Assembly (NCBI GenBank): GCA_016715815.1
Contig: JADJXN010000001.1
Span: forward strand, 310,001 to 374,000
Source of the DNA: Oligoflexia bacterium
GTDB lineage: Bacteria; Bdellovibrionota; Bdellovibrionia; JABDDW01
Length of the DNA: 64,000 nt
Reading direction: 5' to 3'
Positions 50,123 to 59,521 of this stretch are shown here, in pieces. Position 1 is the first letter of the stretch. Each line of letters begins with the position of its first letter. The position numbers and the translations under genes were made by a program. The notes beneath the pieces were generated by a model that searched no databases, was not told where the DNA came from, and saw only the letters and a program-made list of their open reading frames with translations.

Positions 50123-51414
50123 AAACAAAAACATTTAAAAATGCCCATCTCTTTGATCCCAGCTTAAACCTTAACACTCAAGGTAGTGTGGTTGTAGAGG
50201 GGGATTTAATTATTGATGTCATTAAAGGAAAAAATGCAGACTCTGGCGAGGTGATAGATCTACACGGCGCACTTTTAACTCCAGGTTTTATTGATATAAG
50301 CTGCCAGCTTGGTGAGCCAGGTTTTGAACAAAAAGAAAGTATTCAATCGGGAAGTCATGCAGCAGCAGCTGGCGGTTTTACTACGGTTTGTATGAGTCCT
50401 CAAACAAACCCCGTGAATGATTCAGGTTTTGTTACTCAATACATTCAGGAAAAAATAAATACCACAGCTGTAATTAAAGTGCATCCCATTGGAGCTATAA
50501 GTGAGAAATTAAATGGACAAAATATGGCGGCCATTGACTCTATGATAAAAGCAGGCTGCGTGGCATTGAGTGATGGAAATAAGACAGTCATGAATGCTTA
50601 CCTTTTAAGAAAAACTTTAGAGTATTTAAAAACATATGATGTTCCAGTGGTAGAGCATTGTGAAGATGTTAATCTTGTAGGCCTTGGGGTTATGAATGAG
50701 GGCGAAGTTAGTTCTCAAATTGGTTTACGTGGAATTCCAAATGCAGCAGAAGATGTCATAGTTTCAAGAGATATTAGCTTATGTGCTCATACAAATTCCA
50801 AGTTGCATCTTAATAATCTTTCATCCCATGGAGCCATTGAAGTTTTAGCTCATGCTAAAGCGCGTGGCTTGCCAGTAACAGCAAGTGTAACTGCACAGCA
50901 CCTTTTACTTACTGAGGAAAACCTAAAATTTTACGACACAGCTTTTAAACTTTCTCCTCCATTAAGAGCAGAAAAAGATCGCACACATTTAGTTAGTGCC
51001 CTTCAATCAGGAGTGATTGACTGCTTAACTTCAGGGCATACACCTCATAGTGAAGAAGATAAAGATATTGAATTTGAATTAGCATTAAGTGGGGCTAGCT
51101 CATTAGAAACTACATTTTCATCAACCTATTCAATAGTTGAAAAAAGAGAGCTTAGCCTTGAAAGACTTGTTGAGAGTCTTACTCTTTCCCCTGCTAAAAT
51201 ATTTAAATTTAGTGATCGTGGGCAGCTTAAAAAATCTATGAAGGCAGATTTAACAGCCATAAACTTAAATCTTGCTTGGCAGGTTGATACAAATAAGTTT
51301 TTTTCTAAATCAAAATACAGTCCATTTAATGGAGCAAAGTTTAATGCCAAGGTGGTGGCCACATTTGTAAATGGGGTTAAAGTTTTTGATGTTGAAAAGG
51401 GAATTTTAGAATGA
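50119..51414 (+). CDS. pyrC: Dihydroorotase-like protein, predicted inactive (PyrC')
   Basis: The overall dihydroorotase fold is clear (TPGFIDI, GGFTTVCMSPQTNP, TAQHLLLTEENL, SPPLR). The metal-binding HxH after PGFID, usually DxHxHLREPG, is DISCQLGEPG here, and the active-site Asp in ATDHAPH is replaced (TSGHTPHS). It therefore should not bind the two zinc ions and is probably a structural partner of PyrB, as known for PyrC' in Pseudomonas. A true dihydroorotase must lie elsewhere. GTG start overlapping pyrB; it overlaps carA by 4 nt. Confidence 0.9.
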   Translation: MKTKTFKNAHLFDPSLNLNTQGSVVVEGDLIIDVIKGKNADSGEVIDLHGALLTPGFIDISCQLGEPGFEQKESIQSGSHAAAAGGFTTVCMSPQTNPVNDSGFVTQYIQEKINTTAVIKVHPIGAISEKLNGQNMAAIDSMIKAGCVALSDGNKTVMNAYLLRKTLEYLKTYDVPVVEHCEDVNLVGLGVMNEGEVSSQIGLRGIPNAAEDVIVSRDISLCAHTNSKLHLNNLSSHGAIEVLAHAKARGLPVTASVTAQHLLLTEENLKFYDTAFKLSPPLRAEKDRTHLVSALQSGVIDCLTSGHTPHSEEDKDIEFELALSGASSLETTFSSTYSIVEKRELSLERLVESLTLSPAKIFKFSDRGQLKKSMKADLTAINLNLAWQVDTNKFFSKSKYSPFNGAKFNAKVVATFVNGVKVFDVEKGILE

Positions 51415-52484
51415 AAGGTTTTTTAGTACTTCAAGATAAAACTGTTTTTGAAGGAAAATTCCATGGCCAATCAAACTGGCCAGCAGTTGGGGAAGTTGTT
51501 TTTAATACCTCTATGGTGGGCTACCAAGAAATTCTAACTGACCCAAGTTATTATCAGCAAATTATAGTTATGACGGCCCCTGAGCAAGGCAACTACGGGG
51601 TTGCTAATACGGAACGCGAATCTGATCAAATTTGGGCCCAAGGTTTTATTTGCTTACAGCTTAACCAAACTCAGGATCAATCAAGGGGGCAGCTTTCAGA
51701 AGAACTAGCAGAATATAAAATTCCAGCACTCTCTGAAATAGATACTCGCTTGCTTACATTACACATAAGAGAACAAGGCACTCCTTGGGGAGCTATTGTT
51801 GTTGCAAGAAATTCTGAAGAGGCTATTGAAAAGTCACTCCCTCTTATTGAAGAAAAAAAGAAAAAAGTAGCTAAAGATTGGGTTTATGAAACCTCCACTA
51901 AAGAAACTATATTTTTAAAGGGCCAGGGCCCAAAAGGGCGAGTGGCTATTTATGATTTTGGCGCAAAAGGTAGTATTACAGAGCAACTAGTAAGTCGTTT
52001 TAGTGAAGTGGCTATTTTTAATTCAAGAGCATCATCTAAAACCATATTAGATTGGGCTCCACAAGGAATTGTACTTAGTAATGGACCGGGAAACCCTACG
52101 GATGTAGTGGGTGCTGTAGAGCAAGTAAAGAAAATTTTAGGTCAAATTCCTATATTTGGAATTTGTATGGGGCATCAAATTTTAGCCCTAGCTCTTGGTG
52201 GGAAAACGTATAAATTAAAATTTGGCCATAGGGGCTCAAACCATCCTGTTAAAAATCTTGAAACAGGCGAGATTTATATGACCTCACAAAATCATGGTTA
52301 TGCTGTTAGTGAAGACTTGCCTTTAGGGGTTAAAAAGAGTCAAATTAATCTCTACGATAATACCATTGAAGGTATTGAGGCTCAAAAACTCCAAGCTTGG
52401 AGTGTGCAGTACCACCCAGAAGCAGGACCTGGGCCCCATGATTCAAGGGTACTTTTTGACTATTTTGCAAAGAAGATTTTATGA
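51411..52484 (+). CDS. carA: Carbamoyl phosphate synthase small subunit (glutaminase)
   Basis: It supplies ammonia from glutamine to CarB. The N-terminal CarA domain (GEVVFNTSMVGYQEILTDPS) and the class I glutaminase domain with Cys in FGICMGHQ and His/Glu in YHPEAGPGPHD are intact. Length 357. Start ATG overlaps pyrC' and the stop overlaps the next gene, so the whole pyr/car run is translationally coupled. Confidence 0.96.
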   Translation: MKGFLVLQDKTVFEGKFHGQSNWPAVGEVVFNTSMVGYQEILTDPSYYQQIIVMTAPEQGNYGVANTERESDQIWAQGFICLQLNQTQDQSRGQLSEELAEYKIPALSEIDTRLLTLHIREQGTPWGAIVVARNSEEAIEKSLPLIEEKKKKVAKDWVYETSTKETIFLKGQGPKGRVAIYDFGAKGSITEQLVSRFSEVAIFNSRASSKTILDWAPQGIVLSNGPGNPTDVVGAVEQVKKILGQIPIFGICMGHQILALALGGKTYKLKFGHRGSNHPVKNLETGEIYMTSQNHGYAVSEDLPLGVKKSQINLYDNTIEGIEAQKLQAWSVQYHPEAGPGPHDSRVLFDYFAKKIL

Positions 52485-53128
52485 TAGAAAATGAAAAAAT
52501 ATTAGAACAACTCATACAACTCTACACCAGTGATGACTACCAACAAGAAGCTTTGGACGCAAAACGGGAGTTTTTTGAACGAGCTGGAATTATTGATGAA
52601 GAAAATGTCAGTTTTGAAACGCGTATGTCTCAATTTTTAGATTGGTATATGTTTTCCCGTGAGCTATCTGATGTGCACATGCCGCCGGTGAACCATTTTT
52701 ATCATAAAAATCTTGATCGTATACCTGTTGATTCAAGAGAGGCCTATGAGAATTTAACAAAAACACACCACAGCCTGTTTGAATTTATTAAATTAAAAGA
52801 TAATGACGTTGTGGTTAGAGATTTATTTACAAAAAAGAAAATGATTATAGAAAACTCTAACCTCACAGCTGGGTTTAATGAAGACGAAATTTTTGAAGCC
52901 CGCCTCATTCCTGATGGCAAATCTTGGACATTTAGCCGTGGTTTTTGTTTTCACCCAGTGGAAGCAAGAAAATTTATTGAAAGGGAAGTGAAACAAGTAC
53001 GCCACTTGGACCAAAACCATAAAGAAGCAATCATGCTGAAGCTTTTAAAAATGCGTTACAAGTTTGAGCAATATAAACACATCAAATTAGAGTTTATTTA
53101 TTCAAATGATGGAAGATTAAGAATTTGA
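52481..53128 (+). CDS. Protein of unknown function between carA and carB
   Basis: No family is recognised. The 215-residue protein is soluble and charged, with no signal peptide. Notable segments are MSQFLDWYMFSRELSD, DVVVRDLFTKKKM and SRGFCFHPVEARKFIEREVK, the last followed by a basic helical tail (LKMRYKFEQYKHIKLE). It overlaps carA and carB by 4 nt each, so the three are made in fixed ratio. A regulatory or assembly role for carbamoyl phosphate synthase is possible; that rests on position only. Confidence 0.75.
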   Translation: MIENEKILEQLIQLYTSDDYQQEALDAKREFFERAGIIDEENVSFETRMSQFLDWYMFSRELSDVHMPPVNHFYHKNLDRIPVDSREAYENLTKTHHSLFEFIKLKDNDVVVRDLFTKKKMIIENSNLTAGFNEDEIFEARLIPDGKSWTFSRGFCFHPVEARKFIEREVKQVRHLDQNHKEAIMLKLLKMRYKFEQYKHIKLEFIYSNDGRLRI

Positions 53129-56100
53129 GTAAAAGAGAAGACATTAAAAAAATCATGCTATTAGGCAGTGGCCCTATTGTTATTGGTCAAGCCTGTGAGT
53201 TTGATTATTCTGGAACCCAAGCTTGTAAAGCCTTAAGATCTGAAGGTTATGAAGTTATTTTAGTTAATTCAAATCCTGCCACCATCATGACGGATCCTGA
53301 AACCGCAGATAAAGTTTATATTGAGCCACTTGAGGTTAGTTATTTAGAAAAAATAATTGAAAAAGAAAAGCCTGATGCCATTATTCCCACCCTTGGTGGT
53401 CAGACAGCTTTAAATTGTGCTATTTCTTTACATGAAGCAGGGGTTCTTCAAAAATATAATGTTGAGCTTTTAGGGGCTAACGTAGAGTCTATTAAAAAAG
53501 CAGAAGATAGAGAAATTTTTAAAAATCTAATGGCGCAAATTGGAGCCAAAGTTCCAAAAAGTATTACTGTTAAAACCTTAGAGCAAGGCAAACTTGCAGC
53601 AGAAGAAATAGGCTTTCCAATAATTTTACGTCCCAGTTTTACCTTGGGTGGCTCTGGTGGTGGAATAGCTTATAGCCTTGAGGAGTATTTAAATATTTTA
53701 GAACATGGCCTAAGTGAATCACCTACTTCAGAGGTATTGGTAGAGCAAAGTGTGTTGGGTTGGAAAGAGTTTGAGCTTGAAGTGATGCGTGATAAACGCG
53801 GTACTTTTGTTGTTATTTGCTCCATAGAAAACTTTGATCCAATGGGTGTTCACACCGGCGATAGTATCACTATAGCCCCTATTATGACTTTAACTGATAA
53901 AGCCTACCAAGAAATGCGAGATGAGGCGCGAAAAGTTATTGAGGTTATTGGTGTTGAAACGGGTGGAGCAAATATTCAATTTGCAGTAAACCCTCAAAAT
54001 GGAGAGCGCATTGTTATTGAAATGAACCCACGTGTTTCAAGAAGCTCCGCCCTTGCTAGTAAAGCCACAGGTTTTCCAATTGCAAAAATTGCTGCAAAAT
54101 TAGCGGTTGGCTATGAGCTGGATGAAATTTTAAATGATATTACAAAAACAACACCAAGTTGTTTTGAGCCAAGCCTTGACTACGTTGTAACAAAAATCCC
54201 CAGGTTTAATTTTGAAAAATTCCCAGGGGTTAAAGATCATCTTACAACACAGATGAAAAGTATTGGCGAGGTCATGGGAATTGGCCGCACGTTTAAAGAA
54301 AGCTTTATGAAGGCCATGAGCTCCTTAGAAAAAGGTACCGGTGGTCTTGATAGTGTTACTTACTCTGAAGCAAAGCTGAGCTCTGCTAATAGCCAAAGAA
54401 TTTATCATATAGCTCAAGCTCTTCGTGAAGGGGTGAGTGTAGAAAAAATTCATGAGTTAACCCAAATTACTCCTTGGTTTTTAGAACAGCTAAAAGAAAT
54501 AATTGAAGCTGAGAAATCTGTTAATTCAAACTCTGTTTTAAATTATGACCATCTTTATAAATATAAAAAATTAGGCTTAACAGATTCAAGGCTATCCGTT
54601 TTATCTGGTATATCTACTGAGCAAATAAGAAATTTTAGAAAAAATAATAAAATTCAGCCGGGCTTTTGGGTGGTGGATACATGTAGTGGAGAATTTGCAT
54701 CTGAGACTCCTTATTATTATTCAAGCTATCATAAAAAGCCCAATGACCAATTTAAACTCAAAGACCCAGTTGTTATTTTGGGAAGTGGCCCTAACAGAAT
54801 TGGACAGGCCATAGAATTTGATTATGGTTGTGTGAGAGCCATTAAGGGTTTAAAGGAAAATAATGTGAATGCTATTATGATTAATAGCAACCCGGAAACA
54901 GTTTCAACAGATTATGACACAAGCGATGCTTTATTTTTTGAGCCTTTAACAGAAGAACATGTTTTAGAGGTTTTAAATTATGTTAACCCTAAAGGAGTTT
55001 GCGTTCAATTTGGCGGACAAACCCCTATTCAGCTAGCTCCTACAATTATTAATGAAGGGTATAAAATTTTAGGCTCAAGCCTTCAGACAATTGAACTTGC
55101 CGAAGATAGAGAACTTTTTGCAAAGCTTTGCACCAAACTTGGTTTAAAAATACCACAGCATCAAACGGTCTTAAACGTAACTGAAGCCCTTAGGGCTGCA
55201 GAAAAAATTGGTTACCCCATTATTTGTAGACCTAGTTTTGTTTTAGGTGGCAGAAAAATGGAAATTGTTGGCTCAACTGAGGAGCTTCAAGATTATTTTA
55301 GAAGAAACCCAGATGTAGTAAGCGCAACATCTCCTCTTTTTATAGATCATTTTTTAGAAAATGCTTTAGAGGTAGATGTAGACCTAATTTCAGATGGGGA
55401 GACGGTATTTATTGGCGGAATTATTGAGCATATTGAGGGTGCCGGAGTTCATAGTGGGGATAGTATGGGAGTTTTACCTCCGCAGAGAATAGCCGCTGTA
55501 AAAATAGATGAAATAGAAAAATTATCGCGGCAGCTTTGTTTAAGCTTAAAAATTATAGGACATTTAAACCTGCAACTAGCCATTAAAGATGGAGATGTTT
55601 ATGTACTTGAGGCAAACCCTCGGTCATCTCGTTCAGTGCCTTTTATTGCAAAGGCCACGGGCATTCCGCTGGTGAAGTTAGCTGTTAGATGCATACTTGG
55701 TCAAAAGTTGCATGTGACCCATTCATGGCGACAGACAAAATCTATTTCAGTTAAGGGTGTGGTGTTCCCATTTAAAAAATTTAGAGAAGCAGATATTTTA
55801 CTGGGCCCTGAAATGCGATCCACTGGTGAGTCAATGGGGCGCTCAACACAAGATGGTATAAACCCTCCAGAATACGTAGAGGCATTAGAGAAAGCCTTTG
55901 TAAGCTCAGGTTACAAAATTCCACAAACAGGGAAAGTGTTTTTTTCTATAAAAGATAAAGACAAAGATGAAAGCCTTGAGCTTGCAAAAGTACTTGAAGC
56001 TGAAGGTTATGAAATTATTGCTACAAAAGGAACTGCTGAGTATTTTGATTCTAATGGCTTAAAAGTAAAAAGCGTTAAAAAGGTACGTGAAGGCTCTCCT

Positions 56101-56313
56101 CACTGCGTTGATATGATATTAAGCGGTGACATAAAAGCTATTGTTAATACAACTTCTGGTTCTAAATCTGTAAGTGATAGCTTTAGTATTAGAAGAGGAA
56201 GTTTAGAAAAAAACATCCCTTGTTTAACAGAAATTTCAGCAGCTAAAGCGTTTGTCAAAGTACTTTTAAAAAGCCAAAGAACAAACAAAAATATTAGAGT
56301 GAACCCACTATGA
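53125..56313 (+). CDS. carB: Carbamoyl phosphate synthase large subunit
   Basis: The two homologous ATP-grasp halves are complete: N-half (LLGSGPIVIGQACEFDYSGT, GGSGGGIAYS, EMNPRVSRSSALASKATGFP) and C-half (ILGSGPNRIGQAIEFDYG, EANPRSSRSVPFIAKATGIP). A C-terminal MGS-like allosteric domain follows (about 930-1062; FFSIKDKDKDESLELAKVL). Length 1062. TTG start overlapping the preceding unknown gene. It gives carbamoyl phosphate to PyrB upstream in the same operon. Confidence 0.97.
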   Translation: MSKREDIKKIMLLGSGPIVIGQACEFDYSGTQACKALRSEGYEVILVNSNPATIMTDPETADKVYIEPLEVSYLEKIIEKEKPDAIIPTLGGQTALNCAISLHEAGVLQKYNVELLGANVESIKKAEDREIFKNLMAQIGAKVPKSITVKTLEQGKLAAEEIGFPIILRPSFTLGGSGGGIAYSLEEYLNILEHGLSESPTSEVLVEQSVLGWKEFELEVMRDKRGTFVVICSIENFDPMGVHTGDSITIAPIMTLTDKAYQEMRDEARKVIEVIGVETGGANIQFAVNPQNGERIVIEMNPRVSRSSALASKATGFPIAKIAAKLAVGYELDEILNDITKTTPSCFEPSLDYVVTKIPRFNFEKFPGVKDHLTTQMKSIGEVMGIGRTFKESFMKAMSSLEKGTGGLDSVTYSEAKLSSANSQRIYHIAQALREGVSVEKIHELTQITPWFLEQLKEIIEAEKSVNSNSVLNYDHLYKYKKLGLTDSRLSVLSGISTEQIRNFRKNNKIQPGFWVVDTCSGEFASETPYYYSSYHKKPNDQFKLKDPVVILGSGPNRIGQAIEFDYGCVRAIKGLKENNVNAIMINSNPETVSTDYDTSDALFFEPLTEEHVLEVLNYVNPKGVCVQFGGQTPIQLAPTIINEGYKILGSSLQTIELAEDRELFAKLCTKLGLKIPQHQTVLNVTEALRAAEKIGYPIICRPSFVLGGRKMEIVGSTEELQDYFRRNPDVVSATSPLFIDHFLENALEVDVDLISDGETVFIGGIIEHIEGAGVHSGDSMGVLPPQRIAAVKIDEIEKLSRQLCLSLKIIGHLNLQLAIKDGDVYVLEANPRSSRSVPFIAKATGIPLVKLAVRCILGQKLHVTHSWRQTKSISVKGVVFPFKKFREADILLGPEMRSTGESMGRSTQDGINPPEYVEALEKAFVSSGYKIPQTGKVFFSIKDKDKDESLELAKVLEAEGYEIIATKGTAEYFDSNGLKVKSVKKVREGSPHCVDMILSGDIKAIVNTTSGSKSVSDSFSIRRGSLEKNIPCLTEISAAKAFVKVLLKSQRTNKNIRVNPL

Positions 56314-57161
56314 AGTTTATTTTTTTAACAGCGTTACTATTTTTAAATATCTGCTATGCAGAGATCCCTAAAGAAATTGTGATGGGGTTTGTTCCCGGTG
56401 AAAATCCAGAAAAAATTAAAAAAAGTGCCTCAGATTTTGCTCAATTTTTAGAAAAAAAATTAAATGTTCAAGTTGAGGTGTTTGTGCCGTCAAATTATGA
56501 TGGGCTTGTAACGGCCATGGCAGATAAAAAAATTGATTTTGGATTTTTCTCAGCTCTAACTTTCGTAGAAGCAGAAAAAAAAGCCCATGCTAAAGTACTT
56601 TTAAAAAAAGTATGGAAATCACCCTACTATTACAGTGCACTAGTAGTACTTAAAAAATCCGCCATTAAGAGCATTGAAGGTTTGAAAAATAAAAAAATTG
56701 GCTTTGTAGATGAAAAAAGTGCTTCTGGCTTTTTATACCCAAAAGCTATGTTTTTAAAAAAAGGTATTAAGCCTGAAAAATACTTTTCTGAGATTAAATT
56801 TTATGGCAATCATGAAGCGACCATAGACGCTTTATTTAAAAATAAAGTTGATGCTGTTGCTGTGTTTTCTGACGATGCAAAAGGGCAATCAGGGGCATGG
56901 TTGAAAAATAAAAATTATAATAAAAACATAAATATATTATGGCTCAGTGAACCCATCCCCAATGACCCGCTTTGTGTGAGAGAGGATTTTTATGAAAAAT
57001 ACCCTCGCTATACACATGATTTAATGTTTACTTTAATTGATATGCAAGACAACCCTGAAGAAAAAGAGCTCTTAAAGCATTTTATAGGAGCTGATTCTTT
57101 AGCTTTAGCTACAAGTAGACAATATGATCCAGTTAGAGAGCTTATAAAATACACAAAATGA
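56310..57161 (+). CDS. PhnD-like periplasmic substrate-binding protein
   Basis: Signal peptide (to about ICYA), then a type 2 periplasmic binding fold of the phosphate/phosphonate family: MGFVPGENPEKI, YDGLVTAMADKKIDFGFFS, KIGFVDEKSASGFLYPKA. The ligand is not readable. It overlaps carB by 4 nt and the ABC ATPase by 4 nt. PhnD proteins normally work with PhnC/PhnE importers; here the following ATPase and permease are of ABC-2 exporter type, an odd pairing. Confidence 0.82.
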   Translation: MKFIFLTALLFLNICYAEIPKEIVMGFVPGENPEKIKKSASDFAQFLEKKLNVQVEVFVPSNYDGLVTAMADKKIDFGFFSALTFVEAEKKAHAKVLLKKVWKSPYYYSALVVLKKSAIKSIEGLKNKKIGFVDEKSASGFLYPKAMFLKKGIKPEKYFSEIKFYGNHEATIDALFKNKVDAVAVFSDDAKGQSGAWLKNKNYNKNINILWLSEPIPNDPLCVREDFYEKYPRYTHDLMFTLIDMQDNPEEKELLKHFIGADSLALATSRQYDPVRELIKYTK

Positions 57162-57874
57162 ACCACGCAATAAGAGTAAATGAGTTAACTAAATCTTTTT
57201 ACTCTCCCTTTTTACGGAAGAAAAATTTAGCTCTAAACCAGCTAAGCTTTGAAGTTGAAAAAGGTAAAATGGTAGGTTTTTTGGGGGCCAACGGTGCGGG
57301 TAAAACAACAACGCTTAAAATTTTACTAAATTTAATTAAAGCAGATAGCGGTTCTTTTGAAATTGTTGATAAAACTAAAATCGGATTTTTGCCAGAGAGA
57401 CCTTATTTTTATGACTATTTAACGGGCATTGAATTTATAGATTTTTGTTTAAAGATTTTTAATATTAAAAAAACTGAATCTGAAATTTTAGAGTTATTTA
57501 GTAAATTTAATATCCAGAATGCTGCAAAAATGCAATTAAGGCAATACAGCAAGGGAATGCTACAGAGAGTTGGGCTTATTCAAGCTACGGTTAATAACCC
57601 TGAGCTTCTAATATTAGATGAGCCAATGAGTGGTCTTGATCCTGATGGAAGAAGTGCAATAATTAATTTTATGCAACAAATTCATAAAGCGGGTGCCACC
57701 TTATTTTTTAGTACTCATCTCATTTCAGATATTGAAAAATATTGTGATGAAGTTGTTATCATTGATAAAGGAAAACTTATTGCTCATGACAAAGTAAAAA
57801 CATTACTGGAAAAGCATAAATCAAACTCATCTTTAGAGGAAATATTTTTAAAGCTAAAAAGAGGTGATGTTTGA
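57158..57874 (+). CDS. ABC-2-type transporter ATPase (CcmA/NosF-like)
   Basis: A 238-residue ATPase with Walker A GANGAGKTTTLK, signature QYSKGMLQR and Walker B LLILDEPMSGLDPDG. It belongs with ABC-2 exporters such as NosF. A short N-terminal insertion (SPFLRKKN) precedes the core. It is coupled to the PhnD-like gene before it and to the permease after it. Confidence 0.9.
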   Translation: MNHAIRVNELTKSFYSPFLRKKNLALNQLSFEVEKGKMVGFLGANGAGKTTTLKILLNLIKADSGSFEIVDKTKIGFLPERPYFYDYLTGIEFIDFCLKIFNIKKTESEILELFSKFNIQNAAKMQLRQYSKGMLQRVGLIQATVNNPELLILDEPMSGLDPDGRSAIINFMQQIHKAGATLFFSTHLISDIEKYCDEVVIIDKGKLIAHDKVKTLLEKHKSNSSLEEIFLKLKRGDV

Positions 57875-58637
57875 ATAAATCTATTCTTATAGCTATTAAC
57901 ACGTTTAAAGAAATGATTCGAGATCGAGTGCTGTATCTTTTATTGTTTTTTAGTTTCTTCTTAATTGCATTTAGCTATCTTTTGGGAGCTCTTAGCTTTG
58001 CAGAACAACAAAGAATCATTACAAACATGGGGTTAATGGCTATACAAATTTCTTGTTGTGGTTTGGCTGTTTTTTTAGGCTCAAGCCTTGTATGGCGTGA
58101 AATTGAAAGGCAAACTGTTCTTGTTTTGCTAAGTAAGCCTATCTCTCGGTTTGAATTTTTATTTGGTAAGTATTTGGGTTTAAGTTTGGTTTTAATTTTA
58201 CTTAATGCTTTTTTATCCTTAGTTTTATTTATTGTTTGTTATAAATTTGAGTTTTTTACTTTTAAAAATTATTCCTATTTCCAATTGGTGTATTTTTAGA
58301 GGCCCAACTGCTTTTATCAATTTCAATGATGTTTGGCGTTTTTTGTAAACCTGTGCTCACTGTTTTATTTTCTATTTCAACATGGATTATTGGTCATTTT
58401 ATGAGTGATTTACATTTTTTTAGCCAAAAAAGTAAAATTGAAATTTATAAAAGGTTTGGAGACATTTTTTCAAAGTATTTTTTAAATTTAGAAAGACTTA
58501 ATTTTAGAGAAGCAGTTATTTACCAAGATGCCATTTCTTCTTTGGTTATTTTAAAATCTTTAGTTTATACTTTAGTATGGCTAATAATTTTTATGTTTAT
58601 TACTCATAAAGTATTTAATAGGCGGGACTTTGTTTGA
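57871..58637 (+). pseudogene. ABC-2 permease (NosY-like), interrupted by a frameshift
   Basis: Frame 1 (57871-58299) encodes a TTG-initiated N-terminal half with cytoplasmic start MIRDRVLYLLL-like and three membrane helices, ending at TAG 58297-58299. The rest, with more membrane helices, continues in a second frame from about 58290 to 58637. Adding one T to the T5 tract at 58293-58297 joins the two as VYFLEAQLLLSISMM, an intact product of about 255 residues. So a single-base loss separates the halves: sequencing error, reversible slippage or a recent pseudogene. Confidence 0.85.
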
Positions 58638-59421
58638 TTTTACCTTAATTTTATTTTTATTTGTTTTAGGCGCCTGCTTTGGAAGCTTTGGCGGAGTTGT
58701 TGTACTTAGACTCATGAAAGGGCAAAGTATTATTTCTCCTAAAAGCTTTTGCCAAGAGTGCAATACTGCCATTGCGTTTTATGACAATATTCCTCTTATT
58801 TCCTATCTTGTTTTAAAAGGTCGTTGTAGGAAATGTGCTAAACCCATAGGCAAAAAATTATTTTTAATAGAACTTTTGAGTGCCTTGATTTTTGTGTCAC
58901 TATTTTTAAAACTTGGCCTTACTTGGAATTATGTTGAGGCAGTTGTGCTTTCATGGGGAATGCTTGTTATTAGCTTTATTGATTTTGATCACCGCATTAT
59001 TCCCGATGTTTTTACTTTGCCTGGAATTTTAATTGGCATTTTAGGAGCATGGGTAAATCCGGATCGCACAGTCGTAACATCACTTATGGGTTTTTTAGCT
59101 GGTGGTGGAGTTTTATGGACGGTAGCTTTTATTTATTCAGCCGTAAAAAAAGAAGAGGGGATGGGTGGGGGGGACATCAAACTTTTGGCCTGGATTGGTG
59201 CTGTTATGGGGTGGCAAGCGGTTATATACACCATCTTGGTGAGCAGTGTGCTTGGTTCGGTAGTAGGAATTTTAATGGGCATAAGACAAAAGTCCAGCCA
59301 AGGACTTTTAAAAACCTCTATTCCCTTTGGCCCCTTTTTGAGTTTAGCTGCCTTTAGCTTCTTTTTTATGGGTGAGGAGTTAATTAAGAAATACCTGCAG
59401 TTTTTCTTTCCTTTTTATTAA
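58630..59421 (+). CDS. pilD: Prepilin peptidase / N-methyltransferase
   Basis: This bifunctional membrane enzyme cuts and methylates type IV prepilins. The four-Cys motif CQECN...CRKCAKP (about 38-72) and both catalytic Asp boxes (SFIDFDHRIIPD and GGGDIKLLAWIGA) are intact. About seven membrane helices, length 263. TTG start overlaps the permease stop; the true start may be slightly different. It lies 100 bp before pilM. Confidence 0.94.
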   Translation: MFDFTLILFLFVLGACFGSFGGVVVLRLMKGQSIISPKSFCQECNTAIAFYDNIPLISYLVLKGRCRKCAKPIGKKLFLIELLSALIFVSLFLKLGLTWNYVEAVVLSWGMLVISFIDFDHRIIPDVFTLPGILIGILGAWVNPDRTVVTSLMGFLAGGGVLWTVAFIYSAVKKEEGMGGGDIKLLAWIGAVMGWQAVIYTILVSSVLGSVVGILMGIRQKSSQGLLKTSIPFGPFLSLAAFSFFFMGEELIKKYLQFFFPFY

Positions 59422-59431
59422 TCTAAGTCAT

Positions 59432-59460
59432 TTGACAAGAATACAAAATTTAGGTCTACT
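59432..59460 (+). promoter_or_regulatory. Candidate sigma-70-type promoter for pilMNOPQ
   Basis: A consensus TTGACA (59432-59437) is followed 17 bp later by TCTACT (59455-59460, 4 of 6 matching). The predicted start is near 59467, giving a leader of about 55 nt to ATG 59522. Confidence 0.55.
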
Positions 59461-59521
59461 AAATGTGGGGATTTGTTCCAGATAACGCTACTTTGATGCA
59501 CAACACTAAGGAACAATTTAA

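Noticed and set aside
50119..51414. Active dihydroorotase
   Set aside because: The metal-binding His pair and a key Asp are substituted.
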